From Ligula intestinalis (taxonomy: Eukaryota; Platyhelminthes; Cestoda; Diphyllobothriidea; Diphyllobothriidae), in the NCBI GenBank assembly GCA_036362985.1, contig JAYGXS010000008.1, positions 10,099,479-10,163,478 on the forward strand: a stretch of 64,000 nucleotides of DNA, read 5' to 3'. A program made the position numbers and the translations under genes. The notes beneath the pieces are model-generated. The model was not told where the DNA came from. It ran no database searches and worked only from the letters and a program-made list of their open reading frames with translations. Each line of letters opens with the position of its first letter. Position 1 is the stretch's first letter. Shown piece by piece: positions 23,401 to 35,400 of this stretch.

Positions 23401-26400
23401 CAGAATTAATAGTAATATGTTCGTTTTAACGCTTTCGTTTCAAAAAGGTTGCTTAAGTAGTACTGTAAGTTTCACTATCGTACAGCATAATCCCAGGATA
23501 TTTAATTCACGTCGGAATGCTAGCTTTTGAACAAGTTTTCACACGCTTGCCAATGCTACATTGTAAGAATGACTACTCAAATAGTATGACTTTATTCTCC
23601 TTCATTTTCGAACATCTCATGAATTCACAATCTTTTATAGAAAATATGCATAAAGGTATTACTGCTTACACCGATTTGGTATCGTATTTTGTCTCCTTCG
23701 GACACTCGAAAAAGGGATGTAGTTCGGTTTCAAAAAGTTTTGGCCATCTGATTATCCATTCCCCGCCCAACCGCCTAACGTATTTTGTGGTGTATTTTGT
23801 GAGTGTAAATTAATATATAATTGTGGCAGAAATAGTCAGAAGATATTAACTTAAATAGATTATGTTTGCTTTGATATAATAAAATAAAATAAACTTCCAT
23901 TAACATGAACTCTGATTGCGCAGGATACGAATGCCAATTGAGGGAAATTTGACCTTGTGTACGCGAAATTTACCGAAAAAAGAAAACTCGGGCTACTGAA
24001 AATGTGAAAGTAGTTTTTTTATAGTATGTCGATGGGATTTAGAGCCTCTAAAGTCAATCCTGCCAAAGTTTCTCATTATAACATTTTTTAAAACAGTAAA
24101 ATATCAATTCATAAAGAATTGTATTTGCTTTTTTATTAGCACTGTTTAATAAGTATGCAACATGGTAAACCTTAATTTAAAAATTACCTGAACACTGCAT
24201 GATGTCTTCCTACTAGAGTAGGTGGACTGAATGCAGCTAGCAGTTTGTGAGCCCTGAATGCAGGTATACCGGCAGACTAGGTTCAAAATTATTCGGCAAT
24301 TAAAAAATTTTTTTTTTCAAACCCGGAAGCATAGTCTTCCATGCTTATACGACATATTTGAATGTCTGAGAACATAAAAAATAAACGAGAAAAGCAATCC
24401 GCATTAGTCAAGTTTACTTTTTTACAGAGTGTAGTTTTTTGCAGGTGGCCGGAATGCTGCTCGATCAAGAAGCCTGTACCCTGACGTGAATGAAATATCT
24501 TGCGATTGTGCTGCACGATAATCAATGACAAAGCACTACTTAATTAACCTTTTCGAGAAGAATCATGTCATGAGAAAAAGCAACTCTACTGTATTGTATC
24601 TTATCTGTACAGCAGACCGCGAGATGCAGATTTGGCAGTTTCTGGGGCCATCTGGTGTGTTCTATATACAAGCTTTTCCAACCATTTTAGGACCCCAATC
24701 AACTCATACGTGCCTGTGCTCTTCGTGTCCTCTCCTCCATTCGCGTGCCCGTCATTGTGCCCATCCTGATGCTGGCTATCCGAGACGCTGCGTCCGACCT
24801 GTCGCCTTACGTTCGCAAAACTGCTGCTCACGCTATTCCCAAGCTATTCAGGTAGCCTGAAGTCTGTTGTCATTGCATCGTTCACCAAATAATTGCTGCC
24901 CCCTCCACTGAAATCCGTCTTTTTTCGTCTTGCTATCCCAATCTGCCAGGTCTTTCACTGCCCTCTCGTTAAAGACAACATTCAGTCGTTGAGTAGTATC
25001 TAGGCTACAAGGTGTTGCCTTTGAAGACCCTATTAAAAAGGTACACAAGAGAATTCATGTTGAAAAAAAGAAATTTTACTATATAATAGGAAGTAATATA
25101 TAAATATGGATTAATTATTTTTGTAACTGAGCTTTGGGAACAGCCTTCCTGAAGGATCAGCGATGAAATAGATCTAACAAGAGATATCAGGGTTATCTGT
25201 AGGTACGAGCAAAGCGTTGTTGTGTTGTAATGAAGCATTCCTGTTCGTATAAACGGCATTTTCAAGCATATATTTAGCTTCTAACGAGCCCCATAGACCC
25301 AACTTTTGCTCGAGTAATACAACATCCTTAAGGCTGGTTGGCGGAAGTTTTTCCTGGAAATTGCGGAGCTAGTACTTCTGCCAAAGCCCTAGGAACCAAG
25401 GTTAGCGTAGTAGTCTATCCGGTGGATCCTATATGATTACTGTCTGGGAGTCAGCTTACTGCGTCCGTTCTAGGAGATTCCGTACGGGCCGTAAAGCTGG
25501 GCAAGCAAATCGACCTAATAGTGTGATTAAATCCACGGTGCGCGGTGAGCCTCGTAGCTCAATGGTAGAGCGTTGGCTGCGCAAAAGCCTTTGCCTGCTG
25601 CGTGGGTTCGACTCCCACCGGGGCCGCAAGTTGATTTCGTAATTGCGTCAATCGAATATTTATTACTCTGCAACTTTCTGCTTACCAATCGTGCCACCCG
25701 TCAACTCAGCACGCACCTTCCCTCAGCTTTGTTTGGAGGCCTCTTACCTGTTGGCCAGCAATGCTTAGCTTGCGCCACCTGATGTTCAACAATCAAGGGG
25801 TAGGGTGATAGGTGATGTGGTTGTTTGGTTGGTGTATTTGCCCGTGTCACTTACTCCTGCGGTTCAAATAACTTGTCATTCTTCTATTCAAGCCTGGATC
25901 CGGAGGAGAAGGAGACGCTGATCGACGTCATCGACAAGTTGTTGGCAGACAAATCTACCCTCGTCGCTGGCAGTGCTGTTCAGGCCTTCGAGGAAGTCTG
26001 TCCGGATCGGTTTGATCTCATACACAGGTGTGTCTTGTTTCTCCCACCATGAGGTTAAATGAAAATTTTCAAACTTTTTGTTTTTGCTTTTTTGCTCCAT
26101 ACTTTTCAAAAACAAGAATTGGATCGCAAAAAAGGTTTTCGCTCACATTAAAACACTTAATGAAACTCTCATTCTTCCGGTATTCTATGTGATCAATTTT
26201 TAGGCACCTTATATGTAGCTTAAAGAATATTAAAGAAGAACATTTGGTGTTGAATCCGACTGGAATCGGTCTCACATGCTTCATACACCTCTGATTTTAT
26301 GGTAGAAAAAATTACCAAAACAGGCTGACCGATAATTGTGAGATCGCCATGCGAGTACCAGGAAATAATTTAGAAGTATAAGAAGATGCGATCGCTGGGA

Positions 26401-29400
26401 CAAGTCCTTTATTTGCCTGACGTTTCGACATCCGTCGTGGATTCTTCATCAGACACATTGACAGAAACAGGTCTGTCTAGTCCCCGAGACCGCATCTTCT
26501 CATCAATTGTGAGATCGACCCCAATTGCAGGACCGGTCTAGACTCACCCATTCACGCATCTCACGTGTTTTCGTTTTCTGAATGCATGTGGGGCTAACGT
26601 TACCAAACTCAGTTCTCATCATCCTTCCAACTGACAAAGTTTACGATTACCTATGACCAAGGATTCCCGATGGAATCCGAAACGTCAGGCAAATAAAACT
26701 CTTGTTCCAGTGATCGCATCTTCGGCTTCTGAACTGCTTCCTGGGACTTGAATATTCGCTACTATTGGCAATTTAATGAGTTCTATTCTGGGTTCTGGAT
26801 AAGTTTTTATTGGTGCCTTTCCAATGCGACAATTCCCCGAAATGAGATATTCCAGAATGCCAGCGTGATGTTTGTTTCATGGCTGCGTGTGTGCGTAGCG
26901 ATCAACACATGTGTGGCGCAATCCTATACTGGAGAATCCATCATGATAGAACATAAGCGGATTCCTCAGTAATTACCTAGACGCGATGCAGTGGTTGCCA
27001 ACTGGCCTGGTGACTCAGCCCTTGCAGGGCTGAGACTCATGCTACAATGGCTACTTCGTAGTGCGCACTCTCGTCTGCTTCTACACGCATGCTGTATAGA
27101 TATCCAAACTGTTGCAATGTTACGAAAAGCCAAGATGTTTGCCGTCCCAGATGCTTTGTTCCAATCTCCTAAGGAGAAGAAGAGTGCAAGAAAAAGAAGT
27201 CTTTGTTGCGTACATATTACAGGATATTTAAGCAAGCAAGCTTTGCAAAATTGTATCCTCGAGCGAGTAGCGACTCCGCTGGCTTTCTGCTTCATCCGAC
27301 TGGCATATCAGAGGCCTAAGCCTAGCCGCAGCTGAGCGCTGCATCACCATATGCTTTGTGTGGGGCCGGATCAATAGCGTGGCCTGACAGCGTCACGCCA
27401 GGGCTGCATGCGAGCAACTCTGTTAGGACGGCTCCTAACACAAACAACGATATCGTTCGTGGTTTTGGTTGGACGAATCATTTGTCAGGTTGGGAAGCCG
27501 ACACCCAAGCCCCTCGGGGCTCACCTACACCCAGTGATCAAGTTGTTTGCAACAAACTTCCCTCTTTGATGCGTCAAAACGTGAAAACGCATTGGCCATA
27601 TAGACCCCAATGTCTTTGTTTTTAGAGCTTTGATATGAACGTGAACTGTGTTTTTTGTTAAATGCGACAGACTACTTTTGCCTCACTTTCGTCCACCACC
27701 TGCTCCACCCTCTCTTATTTTAGGCACTTTCGGAAACTCTGTAATCTTCTGATGGATGTTGAGGAGTGGGGTCAAGTTATCATTCTCGGCATGCTCACCC
27801 GTTATGCCCGCATGCAGTTCCCCAATCCAGCCGCCAAGTCGGTAAGTGGTCTCTTTTAGAACTTCCTTCCACGTTATTTCGTTGGTAAGTGCAGTCCTCT
27901 CTGTGTGGGAGCATTCAGATGCATGCAAAATGTATGCTATTCCGGCATCGGGTGTATTTAGGTCCAAAGATATAGCACGCCCATGCCACCCACAGTCACT
28001 ATACCTGCTCTCTCACCTCCAGTTATTTTGGCTCAGTCTTGCAATTGGAAGAGAAAGAGAGAGAGTAGGAGATCCTACAAGATATCCCCTCACCTACGTA
28101 CACGCAACTTTAATTATCAGGCCGCTCTAAAATGTCGTGGCTCGAAGAGTTGCCAAAGCACCTGCGCGGGGTTTATCGCAGAGCTTCGAGGAATAGTGGG
28201 ATGTCCGTGCTTCACCCGGTTGTCAATTCGAATGATAAGGACCCCTCAAAGGTGATATTGATGGCGGCAATTTCCTGTGAATTGAGGGTATTGTTGTTGA
28301 TTCGCTTTACCGCATCATTTTAATCCTGTCCAGACCAGCGGAGCGAATGGTCATTACCCCCCCCCCCCTGTCTGTATAACAACCTCTGCGATCATTTGCT
28401 CATGTCTATTCGTTTACTGTCTTTTGCTTGCAGGCCGAGGACAGTCGTGCAGCCGGTGCCAGCACAAACCAGCCTGCAGCTCCAAAGGGCGGTCCGTCTT
28501 ATGTGCCAGGCAAGTTGAAAATACGAGAAATGAAGAAAGAGGAGGAAATTGACGCGGAAGACGAGGAATTGGAAGATGAAGAGGACGATGAAGAAGAAAC
28601 GGAGAAAGAGGAAGAGGAGGGGGAGGAGAGTGAAGACCTGAAGACAGAGTCTAGCGAGGAAGAGGAGGCGGAGGAGGAGCCCTCGCCCACCGGTGGCATG
28701 ACGCCGGCTGAAATCCATGCCCTTACCATTCTACATGCCGACTACCGTCTCCTCATCTTCTCTTGTCGACTACTGCTACTCAACCGAAATGCTGCGGTAA
28801 GTTTCTGCTGCATCTCTTTAATTGAGGCAAATGTTCGCATCCCAGGTGTGGATAGAGAAGTAGAAGGCGTTGCGATCACTCTACATCTCTTAAACTCTGC
28901 AGAATCGGCATGCTAGACTTGGCAGCTTTGCGCAGGGTTATTTATTGTTGGTAGGAAATTTCATTCATTCACTCACCCCTTCCGCAATGATCCTCGGGCT
29001 AATCCTCGTTCCACTAGGCAGGGTCTGTATAAGATGGCGATTGCGTTTGTTGCGGAAGCTTGAAGCTACCGCGGTGCGCCAAAAGCCGTGGCTTGTCAAA
29101 GCTCATGAACACGCCGCCTTGCAGAACTCGCTGAGTAAACCAAGAGAAAACAAAAGGCTGGTAATCCCTTGCGCTGAATCAGCAGACATTGCAATCTTCC
29201 GTAATCTACGTAGCGGTGACCTTCAAAGCCGCTAGCATGTAAAGGACTAAGGCAAACCGGCAGGCGTGCAAACCTGGGCCTCCACGAAACAAAGCCTACC
29301 AATGTGGCCGCACTGTCTGTGCACCTTCTAGTCTCTCGATTTCGATCATGCTGCAACCAACCTATCCTGATTAAACAATCGATCAACTAAGCAGTGGTCA

Positions 29401-32400
29401 GTTGCTGGTGGAGGGGGGGGAGGAGTTTAGGGTCACCATTCGCGCATTTCATTTCTCCCTATAATCAATCTGATGCGTTTGAAACTATCATGGTGCGCTA
29501 AAAGCCGTGCCACCTGAGGTGATAACTCAGACACCGCAGTCAGTCCAGTGTGTGCCTTGTTGTGTGGGGCGGTTGACTGGCGATCTGAGAGTCAGGCTGC
29601 AATGGCTCCTTCTTAATTTGGCTTCTATGGCACTCCCACGTAAGCGGGAGCCTACCTAGCGAGGTGTTCTGTTTTACGCGTATTGGAATGTTAGTTGTGC
29701 CATCCACCTGCGTCCTCCATCATCTAGGGTATTCTCGACTGTTGTCTTGACATCGGATAGAGGTGTGCGAGTGAGCTGCATCCTGCGAGTCTACTTTCAT
29801 TGTGATCCAGTGCGAGTCACCACGTTGCCTTCAGGTTTCCGAAGCCCGTGGTGGACATCATCGAGAGCGACAGTGCAACTGTCACATCATACCTCGTCCA
29901 TGTCGCGCTCCCCTACTATAATTACATCTCTCAGAAGGCGGGGGAAGACTGCCATCAGTGGCAACCCGTCCCTACTGTGGCAGTACCTTTAACTCACTCA
30001 CACGCTGGCCTGGTTGGTACTCCGCATGGTCTCTTCCTTTTCTGGCGCGCCTTTTCCTCCTTCGGGGGATTGAAACAAAGCGTCTGGGATGACAGTAATC
30101 GTAGCTTTTGGCACCATCAAAACAGAGCCCACAGTGGACCTCGTCTGAATCGACAATTGAACTGTTATCTGCAACCGATGGACGTCTCTGTCCAATGAGC
30201 AGACACTGTCATCCTAGAGGACTGTCCGGGAAACGCGGGGCATAGTAGGCTAGTCCACTAACTTGAAGCTTTTCTGTAAAAGCGTTCTGTCTGTTCTGTG
30301 GTTCAGATTTCACCTTTTTCACGTGTAGTCTTACAGTTGCAGTCGGGTGACCATGACCGATCGTATTTGTTGTGCTTTTTTAAAGGTTTGCCCTTCTACT
30401 TTTTTAGCATGCTGCACTGGTTCATGACCGAGATCATGTTTTTCACGCTGTCATCGCATCATAATGTCCCCTGTTTTTTTATTTACAGGTCGTTATGGCA
30501 ACGGCTCAACTCCTCTACTACTGTGCAACAAAACAGGAGATGCCCAGTGTTGTACGCGCCCTTCTACGCATTCTTCACTCAACAAAGCAAGTGTCGTTTC
30601 ATTTCCCCTGTCATTTTGGTGGAAGTTTAATGTAGGTCCCACAACAGCGCACCTTATGTACGCTTAGTCCTACCTTTGTATCTTATGGTTAGGATTAGGG
30701 TTCAGGGACCTTAATTAAACTTTTACCGTCATTTTAATGCGAATAACTGTTCCGTGCCATTTTCTTTGAAGAGCTGACCCAGTATTAAACAGCGCTATTC
30801 GCTATTTAACCAAACTACTCATCTTATTCGGAGGAAAAAATTACAAATGGACGTGAGATAATTTTAGCATCTTGATTGATAAAACCGTTTATTGTCTAAC
30901 TCGCTGTTGGAAAAGAGACTTGAAACGATGATCCGGCTCCAGTAGTTAAGACGCTACTCAGCGTGCGGGACATTCAGAGATTTGATCGGAACGAGAGCCG
31001 GTATTTCCATGTGTTTGTCTTCGACGTCCGTTCGTGGCTAATTGCTGGCGGTCGATAAACGGGAGGTATAACGTGCAGACTAGGTGTACCGTTTTGGGTT
31101 TAATCCTGATCCTCAGCTGGCTTTATTTGCGTTCCTCAGCTACCTAGGACATTTTAATCCAAAGGAGAGGGATGCCAGAGAACGTGGTCAGATTGATACA
31201 GTCTGTTTCAGGCTTATTCACTACCAGCTGGACCGGGAAGACAAGCATGCTTTTGTATGCGGCAGAGCCTGGGTCTAGCAGATGGGTCGTAAGTACTTTA
31301 TCGATCCAAACTTCATCAGTGCCTCGCTCTCCACCTGTAATTATCTGTATTTATCCAATAAGAAATGGGTGCACACCGATCTATAGTCTGTTCGGGGCCT
31401 TAGCCACCTATACAGAGCTGGGTTTGCTCCGGGATACCAATAGGTGTTTGCCTATTCTTCACCTTTTTATCCGTCTGGTAAGGCGAGGATCTGGCAGACC
31501 AACTTTGTAAACCCTCCTCTTTTTTCCGCCTTCTCTTAACACCAGGGAGGTGCAGCATGTGGTCCTCGCCAACATTGCCACCATCTCTCTCACCTACCCC
31601 GAACTCTTCGAACCGCATCTGCGAAACTTCTTCGTCTTTAACAGCGATCACACGCAGGTCAAACTCTTAAAGTTGGAAATCCTGACTAACCTCATCTCAG
31701 AGGCAACTGCTCCGATCATCTTGCGCGAGTTTCAGGTAGTTTGTGCCTCAAAATTTTTCTCTCACTCTCTCTCTTTCCACTGCTCTTTTTTCCGTTGCTT
31801 TTGCCTGAATGGAAGATCTTAATGATTGCCTTGAGATTCTTTGGTTAGGTTGCCGATAAATTTGGTTAGTGTGAGGGTTTGAAACAGGCAGTATGCTCAG
31901 TGTCGCTTTTACTCATATTTGGACTAACAAAAAATTAGGTAGGAACGCTCTGACATCTCTATGGTCATCTATACAAGCTGAAGAAGCACTATGCCAAATT
32001 AGCGGTGCGGACCAACTTTTTTCTCACCGAGTCATTGTGGACACCAGCAAACGACCCTTTTCAGTTGTTCTTGTTAAAAGCGTTGACTTGCTAAAACTAT
32101 ACTTCATGGTCATGCATTTGGCAGACACCAACGATTAATCTAATGGAGATATATGACTCGTAAACATGCATGATTTGCCAGAATCTATCCGTAAATAGGG
32201 TTTTCGAAGGTTCTGTCTATCTCCCTTATATATACTGAATTATGCTGAAAAAAATCCACTGCGTCAGGCAGTAAATGCGCTGTACTAACATGGGCCAGAC
32301 CAGGGCGGAACAGGCCTTATTAGGGTGCATATCCATATTAAATGCCACACCTGGTCGGACGGAGGATACGTAGCGGTACGCCTAGGCACAGACTCCTGCC

Positions 32401-35400
32401 GCACTGGTCACTTGAATCCAATCCGCCTGCGGTCTTTTCTCTTCATTGACACCGGGCTGACATGGTTGAGGGAAGAGAGAGCGAGTGCGGTGGATGCGAC
32501 GCAAGTCTATCACTGGAAAACTAATTTGCTCGCAATGCAGCGCCCGTGCACACCTTATTCCCGTGGGGCACACGGTGGGCTGTGTCATCATGACTGATGC
32601 AGCTGGCTCTATGCTGCCAGCTAACGTCAGCCTGTAGGGCAGCTTCGAGGCAGGTAGGCAGCACGCTTGCTCCCAGCAGACAAACGATAACACGGCCTGA
32701 GGCGCACTCCGAGTTGGCGTTCGACACGCTCGCCCTCATCTTCAGATGTCGACTTGCACGCACGTCATTGCTAACAGAAGCCGCGAGTGACGCCTTGACT
32801 GGTTGCACCGTTAGTTGTGTGCAGCGTATGTTTGCTTCATTCAGTCAGCGTGAGTAACAAGTCTGCAGTAGACGCATTGTGCTCCAGACCGACCGACTGT
32901 TTGACCGATGCACATGAAAAGACTGTTTCGCAACATGTTGCCGCAGACAATGGTTCGAACAGTTCGAATGTTTCTTCCAATCAGAGTGCAACAGCTTATG
33001 AAGTCAGCCTCTGGGAGCCAACTCGATTGTGGTAGTGAACTCAGTCTGAGAGCGAGATACGCTTTATTTTAAAAACAACACTAACATTTTCAACAAAGCG
33101 TCCACCATTCCCACGGGATAAGATAAGGCGCACAAATATGGGCCAAAGTAGGCAGCTTTCAAAACGATGCTAGCGTCCTGCACCGATGACTCATTTTAGT
33201 TCAACTAAAGAAAAGGGGGATACCGACGTATACTGACTTATGTGTGAGAAAATGTACATACGAATGGAGAGAGAGAAAATAGCGGCTCAATTTGACAAGC
33301 CGGCTGCATATCCGCAGTATCCGATCTATAAATAGCGAGAGGACTGTGTGTTGAAATTCGCCAACCGTGCAAACATAATCGTACAGAGAATGTAGATTTA
33401 TCAAAAACCGTCTATTAACTCACCGCACGCATGTACAGCCTGCCCGTCAACCTGCGGTGCCTGTTCTCGTCGGTGGACGTCTTTTGTTACTCTGCATTTA
33501 CGTTATCAAGTGTCCACGGTCACTTCGGTCGCACTCACATGTACACTACACTCCATGTGTACGGACTCTTCAAACCACTAACCGAGGATGATTCATACTA
33601 GTTCTACTCGTTCCTCTTTCCATGACCTCTGAGGGTAGAGTTTTGCAGGCCCAGTTATGGACGCTTTTCTCGACTTTTCTAAAAACCGCCAGCTCAACCA
33701 ATGTCTGATTCTGAAATCCATTCTTCTTTCAAATTTTAAACTCGAACAAGATAGGAGAGTTCGGCAGATTTGAATAATTCAATTGACCCAATTGTGAAAA
33801 ATTGGTGGCCTTGGTGGGCTTCGAAGCCACACAGCAGGGCAAGCTTTTATACAACTAACGCTCTACCATTGAGCTATGTTGTTAATCACAGTTGGGTCGA
33901 TTTGCTTGTCCAACCTACTGCACGTATAGAATCCACCAGTTTGGATACAGTAAAATGGATACAGGTGAAATGCTGACCCCAGATGTTGAGATGGAAGGAG
34001 AAAGTATGGTGATCTCCGGGGAGGATGGTTTACTCATCTAACGTGTCACACTCATGCTTGAGCACATTATCGGAGATAGACAAACGCTTTCGATACATAA
34101 TTTAGGTAGTTATTTCCGGTTCATTGTTTACATTTTAGATCGGGACCATGCAGTGGCAGATGGACGCACACCGATCAGTTATAGGACACACTCGCCCACC
34201 CTGTTGCCTTTGTGGTTCCCTCTCGAGCTGCGCCTTTATCAGTAGCCGTCTTGTGCCATGGCTCGAGAGAGAGTCCCAGAGGCGCCAGGAGCGGACAAGT
34301 GTGTCCTGTAACTGATCCGTATGCACCTGTCTGCTGCCATATATATTTATATATTCACTCAGGAATGTGCGAACCGATCGAATAGGCTTCCGAACTAAAC
34401 AAAGTTCGTGTGGTGGTCAGAGGTCCCCAACGGGTTACCGCCTGCCAGGCCGATTCCGGCCAAGTCATAATAGCAGTAAGGGGGATATGACAGCATCTGG
34501 GGGTAACTTGATGGAGATCTCTGTTGGGCATATAAGCCTTCATCAGCCAAGCATAACCCTGAACACCAGCTGGTCGGACAACACAAACAAACGCACTTAG
34601 AGACGGCGAAGTTGGTCCACCACTGGAGTCTATCAGATGGGTCATAAGCACTTCATCGAACCGCAGTTCATCAGCGCCTCGCCACCTGCCATTTGCTGTC
34701 ACTGCTGATCGGGTATATATTCACTCAGGAATGTGCGAACACCGATCGAATAGGCTTCCGAACTAAACAAAGTTCATGTGGTGGTTATAGGTCCCCAATA
34801 GACAGGAAATAGAAGAATCGGTTGTTCCAACAACCCTATGTGGTGAGGTGCTATTGTTCCACATTATTCACTGACGCCTCCACACTCTTCAGTCCAGTCA
34901 TTTAGGTTTGAGTACTAACAGTTTATAATAGTATTTACCGACAAACGGAGAGCACACTCACGAAGGCCTGTTTCTGTCTCGTTGGACCTCATCAGGTGGT
35001 GCTAGCTCAACTCCAGTGTAGCAGCGGAAATGGCCGTCACACTCGGGTTACTAACAGTTTTGTCCCCTTAGACATTCTCACAGTCCTCTTTCTGTCCCCA
35101 TTCCTTTCTCCCCTCTCCTCACAGTCCTATGTCAATAGTTCGGACACGGAGTTTGTGGCCACGACCATCCAGTGCATTGGTCGAGGCGCCAGCACTGTGC
35201 CGCAGATTGCCGAGACCTGTCTAACTGGCCTCCTGCGTCTAATGTCACGCAAAAATGGTACGTTGCTTGTAACAGCCTGTGTATCCTCAAACTGCTTTCT
35301 GACTCCTTTGAAAGCCATCTTACTGTTGTGTTTTTCTGGATGGCCTGCCAATGTGGGAAGTTTAAATGTTGCATAGAATTCAGCCTTTCCGCCTTGAAAT

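Larger units (their letters stand above)
20415..24690 (+). other. AP3B introns 1-4
   Basis: Introns 20415-20933, 21010-22963, 23039-23139 and 23236-24690. I see no transposon protein remnants in them. The (CT)n run at 22943-22957 is the polypyrimidine tract of exon 3. Overlapping short frames at 21380-22300 have no recognisable domain. Confidence 0.6.
31736..35124 (+). other. AP3B intron 10
   Basis: A 3,389-base intron. It holds a GC-rich anonymous stretch at about 32330-32860, an inverted SINE-B copy (33785-33900), a foldback (34150-34342) and a direct repeat pair (34346-34427, 34712-34796). No coding sequence recognised. Confidence 0.6.

Noticed and set aside
25550..25628. Functional tRNA gene
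   Set aside because: A and B boxes and an acceptor-like stem are good, but the anticodon stem does not close, position 33 is not T, and a transposed relative exists at 33785-33900. Kept as a SINE head.
28499..28729. Serine-rich minus-strand open frame
   Set aside because: It is the complement of the GAG/GAA-rich exon 8 of AP-3 beta.
29747..30198. Extra AP-3 beta exon in intron 8
   Set aside because: An open frame exists, but it matches no AP-3 beta segment, exons 8 and 9 already join in frame, and part of it is an inverted copy of repeat E.
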